Assembly (NCBI RefSeq): GCF_963422335.1
Contig: NZ_OY729424.1
Span: 3,472,001 to 3,536,000 of the forward strand
Length of the DNA stretch: 64,000 nucleotides
From: an uncultured Roseateles sp.
GTDB lineage: Bacteria > Pseudomonadota > Gammaproteobacteria > Burkholderiales > Burkholderiaceae_C
Direction: 5' to 3'
Position numbers and translations under genes: made by a program. This document shows, in pieces, positions 53,213 through 62,284 of the stretch. Below the pieces are notes generated by a model. The model was not told the DNA's origin and searched no databases. It saw only the letters and a list, made by a program, of their open reading frames with translations. Every line of letters starts with the position of its first letter. Positions within the stretch are counted from its first letter, which is position 1.

Positions 53213-55234
53213 GTGAGCGAGCAACAACAGAAGTCCGAGCTGGAACAACTGGTCGCGGCGGCCTTTGACGTCGGCGGCCCCTTGGCCCGTGCCGATGAGG
53301 GCTACGCACCGCGCGAGCAGCAGATGGCAATGACGCTGGCCGTGGCCAAGGCCATCTCCGAACGCGACACCCTGGTTGTCGAGGCCGGCACCGGCGTCGG
53401 CAAGACCTTTGCCTATCTGGTGCCGGCCCTGCTGTCGGGCAGCCGCACCTTGATCAGCACCGCCACCAAGAGCCTGCAGGATCAGCTCTTCCTGCGTGAC
53501 CTGCCGCGCCTGCGCGAGGCCTTGCAGATGCCGGTGCAGACGGCCCTGCTGAAGGGCCGCGGCAGCTATCTGTGCCTGCACCGGCTGAGCCAGGCCCGCC
53601 AGACCGAGCAGTTGCCGGACCGCCGCGCGGCGATGGCGCTGGCCCGGGTCGAGCGCTGGGCGCAGGAAACGCAAACTGGCGATCTGGCCGAGATGGATGG
53701 GCTGGACGACCGCTCGCCGGTGATACCCATCGTCACCTCGACCCGCGACAACTGTCTGGGCAGCGACTGCCCCGAGTTCCGCGCCTGCCATGTGGTGAAG
53801 GCGCGGCGCGAGGCGATGCTGGCCGATGTGGTGGTCGTCAACCACCACCTGTTCTTTGCCGACATGGCGCTGCGCGACAGCGGGGTGGCCGAGCTGCTGC
53901 CCAGCGTCGAGGTCGCGATCTTCGACGAGGCTCATCAACTGGCCGAGGCCGGCGTGCAGTTCCTGGGCACGATGCTGGGCACGGCCCAGCTGATCGACTT
54001 TTCGCGCGATCTGCTGGCCATAGGCCTGAGCCAGGCGCGCGGTCTGCAGGACTGGCAGGTGCTGAGTGCCAGCGTCGAGCGCGCAGCCCGCGAGCTGCGC
54101 ATGGCCGCCGCCGGGCCCATGCGCGAGGTGCGGGGCATGCTGAAGCTGCGCTGGGAGGACCGCGCCACCGGCGAAGGCTTCCAGCCCGCCGTCGATGCAG
54201 TGGCGGCCGCGGCCGAGGCGGCGGTGGCGGCCCTGGCCACGGTCACCGAGATGGCGCCTGACTTCATCCGCCTGCACGAACGCGCCCAGCAGTTCGTCGC
54301 GCTGGCCACCGTGTTCTGCGGCACGGCTGCGGACGGCGCCGTGCGCTGGATAGACCTGACCCCGAACACGGCGCGCCTGGTCGAGTCGCCGCTGGACATA
54401 CGCGCGGCGATGCAGGAGCAGATGGCCGCCGCGCCCAAGGCCTGGGTCTTCACCTCGGCCACGCTGGGCGAGGACGAGAGGCTGACCTGGTTCACCGAGC
54501 CGGCCGGCCTGGACAGCGCCACCGTGCTGCGCGTGGGCAGCCCTTTCGACTATGCCAACCATGCACGGCTGTACGTGCCGCGGGGCTTCCCCAAGCCCAA
54601 CGAGCCCGGCCATCCGCTGGCCGTGGCCGAGCTGTCGGCGCGCTGCGCCCGCGCCTTGGGCGGCCGCACCTTTGTGCTGACCACCACGCTGCGCAATCTG
54701 CAGACGGTCGGTGAGGCGCTGATCCAGAAATTCGAGGCCGCCGGCGACAACATCGCCGTGCTGATACAGGGCGGGGCGCCCAAGCGCGTATTGCTGCAGC
54801 AGTTCATGGCCCAGCCGCGCTCGGTGCTGGTGGGCTCGCAGAGCTTCTGGGAGGGCATAGACGTGCCCGGTGATGCGCTGCAGTGCGTGCTGATCGACAA
54901 GCTGCCGTTCCCCCCGCCGAACGATCCGCTGGTCGAGGCCCGCGTGCGCAAGCTCGAGAACGAGGGCCGCAATGCCTTTGCCGAGTACTTCATCGCCGAG
55001 GCGGCCGTGTCGCTGAAGCAGGGCGGAGGCCGCCTGATACGCACCGAGTCCGACAAGGGCCTCCTGGTGATCTGCGACCCGCGCATGGCCGGCATGAACT
55101 ACGGCAAACGCCTGCGCGCCGCACTGCCGCCTATGGGCCAGGTGGCCAACGAGGGCGAGGCAATGGACTGGCTGGAGGGCTTGAGCCTGGAGCGCACCTA
55201 CCAGCCCGGCGCCGATCTGGCCAAGGCCTGGTGA
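53213..55234 (+). CDS. ATP-dependent DNA helicase, DinG/YoaA type
   Basis: 673 residues. An XPD-like superfamily 2 helicase. Walker A is AGTGVGKT (58-65). An iron-sulfur cluster is suggested by Cys in SYLCLHRLSQ and three in CLGSDCPEFRACHV. The DEAH box is in IFDEAHQLAEAG. Motifs V and VI appear as VGSQSFWEGIDVPGDALQ and QGGGRLIRTESDKG. YoaA/DinG resolve R-loops and replication problems. The start is GTG 53213, with GGGTCTGTGA upstream and no strong Shine-Dalgarno. Confidence 0.93.
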   Translation: MSEQQQKSELEQLVAAAFDVGGPLARADEGYAPREQQMAMTLAVAKAISERDTLVVEAGTGVGKTFAYLVPALLSGSRTLISTATKSLQDQLFLRDLPRLREALQMPVQTALLKGRGSYLCLHRLSQARQTEQLPDRRAAMALARVERWAQETQTGDLAEMDGLDDRSPVIPIVTSTRDNCLGSDCPEFRACHVVKARREAMLADVVVVNHHLFFADMALRDSGVAELLPSVEVAIFDEAHQLAEAGVQFLGTMLGTAQLIDFSRDLLAIGLSQARGLQDWQVLSASVERAARELRMAAAGPMREVRGMLKLRWEDRATGEGFQPAVDAVAAAAEAAVAALATVTEMAPDFIRLHERAQQFVALATVFCGTAADGAVRWIDLTPNTARLVESPLDIRAAMQEQMAAAPKAWVFTSATLGEDERLTWFTEPAGLDSATVLRVGSPFDYANHARLYVPRGFPKPNEPGHPLAVAELSARCARALGGRTFVLTTTLRNLQTVGEALIQKFEAAGDNIAVLIQGGAPKRVLLQQFMAQPRSVLVGSQSFWEGIDVPGDALQCVLIDKLPFPPPNDPLVEARVRKLENEGRNAFAEYFIAEAAVSLKQGGGRLIRTESDKGLLVICDPRMAGMNYGKRLRAALPPMGQVANEGEAMDWLEGLSLERTYQPGADLAKAW

Positions 55235-55243
55235 ACGGCCGTT

Positions 55244-55269
55244 AAAAAGCCCGCGTCAGCGGGCTTTTT
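55244..55269. terminator. Bidirectional terminator between helicase and bamD
   Basis: AAAAAGCCCGC pairs with GCGGGCTTTTT (11 bp including A/T ends), loop GTCA. It lies between two convergent genes and can serve both. Confidence 0.9.
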
Positions 55270-55293
55270 CCACTCCAGGGTCAGGTCAGGGCC

Positions 55294-56091
55294 TCACCAG
55301 AGCTTCCACCAGGCCTTGGTGTCGACAAAGCCTTCGCGCAGATAGGCACTGTTCGGGAAGCTCTTGCGCAGCACGCGCTCGGCGTCATCGCGCAGGGGCT
55401 TCAGGTCCAGCTTCTCGTAGCTCTGCATCATCAGGAACAGGGCCTCTTCGGCTGCCGGCGCGCGCTGGAACTCCTGCACCGCCTGCTGGGCTCGGTTGGC
55501 CGCGGCCACATAGGCGCCGCGCTTGTAGTAATAGCGGGCCACGTGGACCTCGTAGGCCGCCAGCGTGTTCAGGATGTAGTCGATGCGCTGCGAGGCGTCG
55601 GGCGTGTACTTGGACTGCGGGTACTGGTCGACCAGCTGGCGGAACGCCAACAGGGCGTCGCGGGAGGCCTGCTGGTCGCGCTCGGACAGGTCCTGGCGCG
55701 CGATGCTGCCGAACAGGCCCAGATCGTCATTGAAGTTGATCACGCCCTTCATGTAGATGGCGTAGTCCAGCGCCGGGCTGGACGGGTTCAGCTTGATGAA
55801 GCGGTCCAGCGTGCTCAGCGCCTGGGCGCGTTCGCCGCTCTTGTAGTTGGCCCAGGCCAGCTCCAGGGTGGCCTGCTGGGCCATCAGCGTGCCGGCGGCG
55901 CGGCCTTCGATGCGCTCCAGCGTCTTGATGGCGCGGTCGTAGCTGCCGCCTTGCAGGTCGTCCTTGGCGTCTGCGTACAATTTGTCCAGACTCGCCTGGG
56001 AGTTCGGGTCATCTTTGGGGGTGCTGCTGCAGCCCGCCAGCGTAGCCGCCAGCACCATAGAGATCGCTGTTGCGAGACCCGTCCTACCCAT
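55294..56091 (-). CDS. bamD: BamD, outer-membrane assembly lipoprotein
   Basis: 265 residues. BamD is the essential TPR lipoprotein of the BAM complex. With the start at 56091 the signal is MGRTGLATAISMVLAATLAG and Cys21. TPR-rich body: SLDKLYADAKDDLQGGSYDR, AQQATLELAWANYKSGERAQ, LLAFRQLVDQYPQSKYTPDA. The start is uncertain: an AGGGA element sits 8 bases before an ATG at 56124, which would give a longer signal of 32 residues. It is divergent from rluD, as in E. coli. Confidence 0.94.
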   Translation of the reverse strand: MGRTGLATAISMVLAATLAGCSSTPKDDPNSQASLDKLYADAKDDLQGGSYDRAIKTLERIEGRAAGTLMAQQATLELAWANYKSGERAQALSTLDRFIKLNPSSPALDYAIYMKGVINFNDDLGLFGSIARQDLSERDQQASRDALLAFRQLVDQYPQSKYTPDASQRIDYILNTLAAYEVHVARYYYKRGAYVAAANRAQQAVQEFQRAPAAEEALFLMMQSYEKLDLKPLRDDAERVLRKSFPNSAYLREGFVDTKAWWKLW

Positions 56092-56185
56092 CAAGCGCGC
56101 CGTTTGGCGCTCCACCCACATCATGACCATGGTCCCTATGGCGGTGCAATGCACCGTCCTGTGCTGAAAACGGAGTCGCGATTAT

Positions 56186-57163
56186 ATGGTTCAGCCTGAA
56201 GGCACGGACGCAAGCCTGGATGAGGCCGAATTTTCCGAGGATGGCCCCTCCGATGCTCACGAGCAGCGCCAGGGCGTGGTGGCCCGCGACTGGCATGCCC
56301 AGCGGCTTGACAAGCTCTTGGTGACGATGGCCCCCGAGTTCTCGCGCAGCCATCTGCAGGGGCTGATCGAACGCGGCCATGTGCAGGTCGATGGGGTGGC
56401 CGCGACCACCGCCTCGCGCAAGGTGCTGTCCGGCCAGCGGGTGCTGCTGGAGCTGGTGCCCACCGAGGAGAGCCGCGCCTTCAAGGCCGAGGCGATGGAC
56501 CTGCACATCGTGTTCGAGGACGCCCACCTGATGGTCGTCAACAAGCCGGCCGGCCTGGTCGTCCACCCAGCCGCCGGCAATTGGTCGGGCACCTTGATGA
56601 ATGGCGTGCTGGCTCATCACGCGGCGGCGGCCACGCTGGCGCGGGCCGGCATCGTGCACCGGCTGGACAAGGACACCTCGGGCCTGATGGTGGTCGGCAA
56701 GACCTTGGAGGCGGTGACCGCGCTGACGCGCATGATCGCCGCCCGCGACGTGCACCGCGAATACCTGGCGATGACCCACGGGCTGGTGCCCAAGACCCTG
56801 ACCGTCGATGAGCCTATCCGGCGCGACCCCCAGTCCCGCATTCGCATGGCGGCCCTGGCCGGCGGCAAGCCGGCGCGCACCGACATCTATCTGGTCGCCG
56901 CCCGTGACGGCATGAGTGCCGTGCGCTGCGTGCTGCACAGCGGCCGCACCCACCAGATCCGCGTGCACCTGTCCTGCAGGGGCTTCCCGCTGCTGGCCGA
57001 TGCGCTGTACGGCGGCAAGCCGGCGCTGGGCCTGACCCGCCAGGCCCTGCATGCCACGCGGCTGAGCTTCGCCCACCCGATAGGTGGCCAGCCACTGGCC
57101 TTCAATGCGGCCCTGCCGGAGGATCTGGCCCCTGCCTGGGCTCAGCTGACCCAAGCACCCTGA
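56186..57163 (+). CDS. rluD: RluD, 23S rRNA pseudouridine synthase
   Basis: 325 residues. It makes pseudouridines 1911, 1915 and 1917 in helix 69 of 23S rRNA. An S4 RNA-binding domain (about 38-95: RLDKLLVTMAPEFSRSHLQG) precedes the catalytic domain. The catalytic Asp161 is in VHRLDKDTSGLMVVGKTLE. The acidic N-terminal extension (LDEAEFSEDGPSDAHE) is unusual but harmless. Divergent from bamD by 94 bases; the gap holds no clear promoter. Confidence 0.94.
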   Translation: MVQPEGTDASLDEAEFSEDGPSDAHEQRQGVVARDWHAQRLDKLLVTMAPEFSRSHLQGLIERGHVQVDGVAATTASRKVLSGQRVLLELVPTEESRAFKAEAMDLHIVFEDAHLMVVNKPAGLVVHPAAGNWSGTLMNGVLAHHAAAATLARAGIVHRLDKDTSGLMVVGKTLEAVTALTRMIAARDVHREYLAMTHGLVPKTLTVDEPIRRDPQSRIRMAALAGGKPARTDIYLVAARDGMSAVRCVLHSGRTHQIRVHLSCRGFPLLADALYGGKPALGLTRQALHATRLSFAHPIGGQPLAFNAALPEDLAPAWAQLTQAP

Positions 57164-57184
57164 AGCAACAGGTGTCTGAAGAAT

Positions 57185-57214
57185 TTGAGCGCATTCGGCC
57201 AGCGGCGCTACAAT
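57185..57214 (+). promoter_or_regulatory. Probable promoter of scpB-rluB
   Basis: TTGAGC (57185-57190) is spaced 18 bases from TACAAT (57209-57214). GCTACAAT is flanked by GGCGC/GCGCC. It is the best sigma-70-like promoter in the window. It lies in the 291-base gap between rluD and scpB, which otherwise shows no gene; the leader would be about 235 bases long and its role is unclear. Confidence 0.6.
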
Positions 57215-57454
57215 GCGCCATCGGGCTATGCCTGCAGCTGCTTTCGGTCAATGCCCCACCAGGGCAGTACCAGGGCGCTAGCGCACAGTGCCGACCCGAG
57301 CCGCCCGCATGATTGCGGGTGCCGCGCCGCCCCTCAAAGCCCGCCCCAAGTCCCCCGCTTCAAGCCAGCGCGGACTGCTGGCCTGCCGCAGAGGGCCAGG
57401 TGGTCAGACCCAGAAATACCTGCCGGATAGCCGGTGGAGATGTGACAACAGTCC

Positions 57455-58240
57455 ATGAATACACAGGATGCAAAGCGCGTCCTTGAGACCGCGCTCATTT
57501 GTGCGCAACAGCCTTTGCCGTTGCGTGACATGCGAACGCTGTTTGCCGATGAAATCGGCCCCGATACCTTGCGCAGTCTGCTTGACGAGCTGACGCGCGA
57601 CTGGGAGGGCCGCGGCGTGGAGTTGGTGGCCGTGTCCACTGGCTGGCGCTTCCAGAGCCGGCCCGAGTTGCGCGAGTACCTCGACCGGCTGAACCCCGAG
57701 AAGCCGCAACGCTATTCCCGGGCGGTGATGGAGACTTTGGCCATCATTGCCTACCGCCAGCCGGTGACGCGGGGCGATATCGAAGACATACGCGGTGTGG
57801 CCGTCACCAGCCAGATCGTCAAGCAGCTGGAAGATCGCGGCTGGGTCGAGGCCATCGGCTACCGTGAGTCGCCGGGTCGGCCGGCCCTGCTGGCGACGAC
57901 CAAGCAGTTTCTGGATGACCTGGGCCTGGCCAGCCTGGAGCAGTTGCCGCCGCTGGAGCACGGCACCCAGGTCACGCCGGCCTTCGAGCTGGCCCTGGCC
58001 GATCAGCCCTCTCTGCTGGAAGAAGACGGACAGGCCGATCTGCCGCTCGATGCGGCGGCCGATATGCCGCCGGCCGAAGCGGCGGCCCCGAATTCCGAAG
58101 CGGCCCTTGAATTGGCCCCCGAATTGATTGAAGAACCAGAGTCCCCCGTTGCAGCCGGCGAGCCGCTTGCAACCTCCCTCCCACCCGCTGAGCCGGGCCC
58201 CGAGTCTGACGACGCTGACAAGGCGCAACGCGACGCATGA
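57455..58240 (+). CDS. scpB: ScpB, segregation and condensation protein B
   Basis: 261 residues. ScpB is the winged-helix partner of ScpA and the SMC condensin. The winged-helix part is clear: AKRVLETALICAQQPLPLRD, VMETLAIIAYRQPVTRGDIE and RGWVEAIGYRESPGRPALLA. The C-terminal 80 residues are an acidic, Ala/Pro-rich tail (LLEEDGQADLPLDAAADMPP) longer than usual. The stop overlaps the rluB start (ATGA). No scpA is in the window. Confidence 0.94.
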   Translation: MNTQDAKRVLETALICAQQPLPLRDMRTLFADEIGPDTLRSLLDELTRDWEGRGVELVAVSTGWRFQSRPELREYLDRLNPEKPQRYSRAVMETLAIIAYRQPVTRGDIEDIRGVAVTSQIVKQLEDRGWVEAIGYRESPGRPALLATTKQFLDDLGLASLEQLPPLEHGTQVTPAFELALADQPSLLEEDGQADLPLDAAADMPPAEAAAPNSEAALELAPELIEEPESPVAAGEPLATSLPPAEPGPESDDADKAQRDA

Positions 58241-60522
58241 AACCTGACCACACCGATCCCACCCTGACCCCCGCTGCAGACGAGGCCGCGCCCAAGCGAC
58301 GCCGCACGCGCAAGCCTGCCGACGAGGCCGCCGCGCCCGCGGCAGCGACTGCTGCAACGTCAATTGAAGCGCCGGTTGCGGCTGCTTTGTTCGGCGATGC
58401 GGCCGAGGCGGCGCCCAAGGTGCGCAAGCCCCGGGCCAAGAAGGTGAGCGCAGAGGCTGCGGTGGAGGCCCCCGTCGAGACGCCGGCGGCCGAGCCGGCC
58501 GAAGCGCCCGCTGCCAAGCGCCCGGCGCGTTCGCGCGCCAAGCCCAAGGCCGAGGCGGTCGAGCTTGTGGCCGAGTCGGTCCCGCAAGCCGCCCCGCAAG
58601 CTGCCACGGCGACCGAGGTGCGCGTGGAGTCCGCGGGCGAGTCGACGGAAGCCGGCCCGCGCGAAGGCGGTGATGGCGACGAAGGCGAGGGTGATCAGGG
58701 CGGCGAACGCGGTCCGCGCTCCGGCCGCAACCGCCGCCGTGGCCGCAAGGGCCGCGCGCAAGACGGTGATCAGCCCCGTGTTCAGGGCCAGGAACAGCGT
58801 CCTCAGGCACCGGCCGTGGCACTGGCGCCCGAAGTGCAGGCCGAGGCCGGCGCCTTGTTTGCCCAGGTGCTCACCGGTGACTTCGATGCCGCTGGCGATG
58901 GCACCCAGCCCGCGCTGGACGATGCCGAGGACGACGACCGCGACCTGGATGACGACGGCGATGACGACGAAGACGGCGGCGAGGAATTTGAAGGCCAGAC
59001 CAAGCGCGTGCTCGCCCCCGATGCCGATGCGCCCAAGCTGCACAAGGTGCTGGCCCAGGCCGGCATCGGCTCGCGCCGCGAGATGGAAGAGCTGATTCTT
59101 GACGGCCGCATCACCGTCAATGGCGAGGCGGCCCATATCGGCCAGCGCATTTCCTACGGCGACCAGATCCGGGTTGGCGGCAAGCCCATCCGCTTCCGCA
59201 TCGCCGCACCGACGCCGCGCATCCTGGCTTATCACAAGCCCACCGGCGAAGTGGTGTCGCACAACGACCCGGAAAACCGTCCGACCGTGTTCCGCCATCT
59301 GCCGCGCCTGCAGCAGGGCAAGTGGCAGTCGGTCGGCCGGCTGGACCTGAACACCGAAGGCCTGTTGCTGTTCACCACCTCCGGTGATCTGGCCAATCAG
59401 CTGATGCATCCGCGCTTCGGCGTCGAGCGCGAGTACGCCGTGCGCGTGCTGGGCACCTTGACCGACGATCAGCGCAACCGCCTGCTGGAAGGCGTGATCA
59501 TCGAAGGCCAGAAGGCCGGCTTCAAGAGCATCGAGGACGGCGGCGGCGAGGGCGTGAACCACTGGTATCGCGTCATCATCACCGAAGGCCGCAACCGCGA
59601 GGTGCGCAAGCTGTTCGACGCGGTGGGCCTGACGGTCAGCCGCCTGATTCGCATCCGCTACGGCACCGTGGTGCTGCCGCGTGGCCTGAAGCGCGGCGTC
59701 TGGGTCGAACTGGGCGAGAGCGATGTCAGCACGATACGCCGCCTGGCCGGTGGCGACCGCCAGCAGCAGAACCAGCAGGGCCGTGGCGACAACCGCAACG
59801 AGCCGCGCAACGACGGCCGCAACGAGCAGCCGCGCAACAACGATGGCCGTGGTGGCCGCAACAATGAAGCCCGCGGCCCGAACCGTGGCCAGGGCCCCCA
59901 GCAGGGCGGTGGCCAGCAGCAACGGGGCCCGGACGGCAACCAGCAGCAGCGCGGTCGCCGTGGCGAGCCGCGCCAGGGCGGGCAGGGGAACCAGGGCAAT
60001 CAGGGCCCGCGCGACGAGCAGCGCGGCCCGGATCGCAATGTCGAGCGCAATCTCGACCAGAGCGCACCGCGCGACCGTGACGACGACTTCGACGATGACG
60101 ATTTGCCGCGTGGCGTGATCCCGAATCCGCTGGAGCAGACCTTCGACAAGCGCTTTGTCAAGGGCGGTGGTCGCGGCGGTCTCGGTGGTTTCGGCCCCGG
60201 CGGCTCCAGCCCCATCCATGACCGCGGCCCGCAGGGCCGTGGTGGACAGGGCCAGGGTCGCGGCCAGGGTCGCCAGGGTGGCGGCAACAAGGAAGACGGC
60301 CCGCGTCAACCCGATCCGTTGCAGACCTCTGTCGGCTATATCGGCGCCGATGCCTTCATGCAGCGTGCCCGTGGCGGCAAGCGCGGCGGTGGTGGCGGTG
60401 GCGGTGGCGGAGGAGGTCGCGGCTTCGGCGGTGGCTCCGGCGGCGGTGGCGGTGGCCGCGGCTTTGGTGGGGGCGGTGGTGGTGGTGGTGGCGGTGGCAA
60501 CCGCGGCGGCCGCGGCCGTTAA
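58237..60522 (+). CDS. rluB: RluB, 23S rRNA pseudouridine 2605 synthase with long disordered extensions
   Basis: 761 residues, far beyond E. coli RluB (291). The core is normal: S4 domain around KLHKVLAQAGIGSRREMEEL, then the pseudouridine synthase domain with catalytic Asp370 in VGRLDLNTEGLLLFTTSGD and NREVRKLFDAVGLTVSRLIR. The N-terminal 260 residues are Lys/Arg/Ala-rich then acidic (DDAEDDDRDLDDDGDDDEDG). The C-terminal 260 are Arg/Gly/Asn/Gln-rich and end in long Gly runs with RGG-like units. Such tails suggest RNA binding. It overlaps scpB by four bases. Confidence 0.93.
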   Translation: MKPDHTDPTLTPAADEAAPKRRRTRKPADEAAAPAAATAATSIEAPVAAALFGDAAEAAPKVRKPRAKKVSAEAAVEAPVETPAAEPAEAPAAKRPARSRAKPKAEAVELVAESVPQAAPQAATATEVRVESAGESTEAGPREGGDGDEGEGDQGGERGPRSGRNRRRGRKGRAQDGDQPRVQGQEQRPQAPAVALAPEVQAEAGALFAQVLTGDFDAAGDGTQPALDDAEDDDRDLDDDGDDDEDGGEEFEGQTKRVLAPDADAPKLHKVLAQAGIGSRREMEELILDGRITVNGEAAHIGQRISYGDQIRVGGKPIRFRIAAPTPRILAYHKPTGEVVSHNDPENRPTVFRHLPRLQQGKWQSVGRLDLNTEGLLLFTTSGDLANQLMHPRFGVEREYAVRVLGTLTDDQRNRLLEGVIIEGQKAGFKSIEDGGGEGVNHWYRVIITEGRNREVRKLFDAVGLTVSRLIRIRYGTVVLPRGLKRGVWVELGESDVSTIRRLAGGDRQQQNQQGRGDNRNEPRNDGRNEQPRNNDGRGGRNNEARGPNRGQGPQQGGGQQQRGPDGNQQQRGRRGEPRQGGQGNQGNQGPRDEQRGPDRNVERNLDQSAPRDRDDDFDDDDLPRGVIPNPLEQTFDKRFVKGGGRGGLGGFGPGGSSPIHDRGPQGRGGQGQGRGQGRQGGGNKEDGPRQPDPLQTSVGYIGADAFMQRARGGKRGGGGGGGGGGGRGFGGGSGGGGGGRGFGGGGGGGGGGGNRGGRGR

Positions 60523-60547
60523 GTCTCAGGCCCAGCCCTGCTATTCG

Positions 60548-60577
60548 CCGGCCTGATATCACCTGACATCAGGCCGG
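60548..60577 (+). terminator. Hairpin after rluB
   Basis: CCGGCCTGAT pairs with ATCAGGCCGG (10 bp), loop ATCACCTGAC. No T-run follows, so it may act as a weak terminator or mRNA end stabiliser before the ndk promoter. Confidence 0.45.
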
Positions 60578-60588
60578 CATGTTCCCAA

Positions 60589-60604
60589 GCTACAATCCAA
60601 GGCT
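60589..60604 (+). promoter_or_regulatory. Probable promoter -10 region of ndk
   Basis: GCTACAATCCAAGGCT, identical to the block at 12986-13001. The TACAAT at 60591-60596 would start transcription about 35 bases before the ndk ATG. No clear -35 was seen at 17 bases. Confidence 0.5.
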
Positions 60605-60637
60605 TTGCTAAGTCTTTGAATTCAGGAGAATTTCACC

Positions 60638-61063
60638 ATGGCGATCGAACGCACACTGTCCATCATCAAGCCCGATGCCGTGGCTAAAAATGTCATCGGC
60701 CAGATCTACGCCCGCTTCGAAGGCGCTGGTCTGAAGATTGTTGCCGCCCGCATGGCGCATCTGTCGCGCGGCGAAGCCGAGGCGTTTTACGCCGTCCACA
60801 AGGCACGTCCCTTCTTCAACGACCTGGTCAACTTCATGATCTCCGGCCCGGTCATCATCCAGGCGCTGGAAGGCGAGAACGCGATTGCCAAGCACCGTGA
60901 CCTGATGGGCGCCACGGACCCGAAGAAGGCCGAGAAGGGCACCATCCGCGCCGATTTCGCCGACAGCATCGACGCCAACGCCGTGCACGGTTCGGACGCT
61001 GCCGAAACGGCCGCCGCCGAAGTGGCATTCTTCTTCCCCGGCATGAACGTTTACAGCCGCTGA
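60638..61063 (+). CDS. ndk: Ndk, nucleoside diphosphate kinase
   Basis: 141 residues (E. coli 143). It transfers phosphate between nucleoside tri- and diphosphates. It starts MAIERTLSIIKPDAVAKNVI and holds the active-site His117 in NAVHGSDAAETAAAEVAFFF. FMISGPVIIQALEGENAI is also conserved. AGGAGA lies upstream of ATG 60638. It precedes rlmN by 55 bases; the pair ndk-rlmN is common in proteobacteria. Confidence 0.98.
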   Translation: MAIERTLSIIKPDAVAKNVIGQIYARFEGAGLKIVAARMAHLSRGEAEAFYAVHKARPFFNDLVNFMISGPVIIQALEGENAIAKHRDLMGATDPKKAEKGTIRADFADSIDANAVHGSDAAETAAAEVAFFFPGMNVYSR

Positions 61064-61118
61064 AAGCGGTTTGCACCTCTTGAAGCCTCGGCAACAAGAG
61101 GCGCTTGAGAGGATGGAT

Positions 61119-62243
61119 ATGGACGCGGTCAACCTGCTTGGATTCGATCTGGAAGGCCTGGCCGCGTTTTGCGAGCAGCTGGGGGAAAAGCGCTTTCGCG
61201 CCACCCAGCTGTTCCGCTGGATTCATCAAAAGGGCGCGGCGGACTTCAACGCCATGTCCGACCTGGCCAAGTCGCTGCGCGACAAGCTGGCCACCCGCGC
61301 GGTCATCACCGCGCTGCCCATCATCAGCGAGCATGTCTCGACCGACGGCACCGTCAAGTGGCTGTTCGACGTCGGCGCAGGCGATGCCGTCGAGGCGGTG
61401 TTCATCCCCGAAGACGACCGCGGCACCTTGTGCATCTCGTCTCAGGCCGGCTGCGCCGTCGGCTGCCGTTTCTGCTCCACCGGCCATCAGGGCTTCAGCC
61501 GCAATCTGACCACGGCCGAGATCCTGGCCCAGCTCTGGTTTGCCGAGCACACGCTGCGCAAGCGTCTGGGCAGCGACGAGCGGGTGATCTCCAACGTCGT
61601 GATGATGGGCATGGGCGAGCCGCTGCAGAACTATTCGGCCCTGGTGCCGGCGCTGAAGGTGATGCTGGACGACCATGGCTACGGCCTGTCGCGCCGCCGC
61701 GTCACCGTCTCGACCTCGGGCGTGGTGCCCATGATAGACCGCCTGCGCGATGACTGCCCGGTGGCCCTGGCCGTGTCGCTGCACGCGCCGCTGGACCCGC
61801 TGCGCGACATGCTGGTGCCGCTGAACAAGAAGTACCCGATCGCCGAGCTGCTGGACGCCTGCAACCGCTATCTGGACAAGGCGCCGCGCGACTTCATCAC
61901 CTTCGAGTACTGCATGCTCGACGAAGTCAACGACACCCCCGAACTGGCGGCCGAGCTGGTCAAGCTGCTGCGCGGCCATGTGTCGTGCAAGATCAATCTG
62001 ATCCCGTTCAACCCGTTTCCGGCTTCGGGCCTGAAACGCAGTTCGCGCGAACGCGTCACGGCCTTTGCCAAGATCCTGCAGGATGCGGGCCTGATCACCA
62101 CGGTGCGCAAAACCCGCGGCGACGATATCGACGCTGCCTGTGGTCAACTCGCGGGTGAGGTACAAGACCGAACCCGTGCGCACATCCGCATGGTGCGAGC
62201 CCCGGTGAAGGCGCCGGGAACAGAACAAAACAGTCCCCAGTGA
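61119..62243 (+). CDS. rlmN: RlmN, dual-specificity rRNA/tRNA adenine C2-methyltransferase
   Basis: 374 residues. A radical-SAM enzyme that methylates A2503 of 23S rRNA and A37 of some tRNAs. The cluster motif is CAVGCRFC (Cys112, Cys116, Cys119), and the second catalytic cysteine is Cys341 near the end (DIDAACGQLAG). Other blocks: LFRWIHQKGAADFNAMSDLA, VVMMGMGEPLQNYSALVPAL, SLHAPLDPLRDMLVPLNKKY. ATG 61119 has AGAGG six bases upstream; ATG 61113 and a TTG at 61071 are alternatives. Confidence 0.96.
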   Translation: MDAVNLLGFDLEGLAAFCEQLGEKRFRATQLFRWIHQKGAADFNAMSDLAKSLRDKLATRAVITALPIISEHVSTDGTVKWLFDVGAGDAVEAVFIPEDDRGTLCISSQAGCAVGCRFCSTGHQGFSRNLTTAEILAQLWFAEHTLRKRLGSDERVISNVVMMGMGEPLQNYSALVPALKVMLDDHGYGLSRRRVTVSTSGVVPMIDRLRDDCPVALAVSLHAPLDPLRDMLVPLNKKYPIAELLDACNRYLDKAPRDFITFEYCMLDEVNDTPELAAELVKLLRGHVSCKINLIPFNPFPASGLKRSSRERVTAFAKILQDAGLITTVRKTRGDDIDAACGQLAGEVQDRTRAHIRMVRAPVKAPGTEQNSPQ

Positions 62244-62284
62244 GCGCTTCGCGGCGCTGGCTGAGCGATTTGAGAGAGGCGGCA

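Noticed and set aside
57185..57430. Open frame of 81 codons between rluD and scpB
   Set aside because: It starts inside the likely scpB promoter, with no ribosome site, low-complexity Pro/Arg/Ser composition and no recognised family; the region is better read as promoter and leader.
60360..60520. Gly-rich repeat run as a possible separate repeat element
   Set aside because: It is in frame with rluB and continues its RGG-like tail, so it is a coding low-complexity region and not a mobile or CRISPR repeat.
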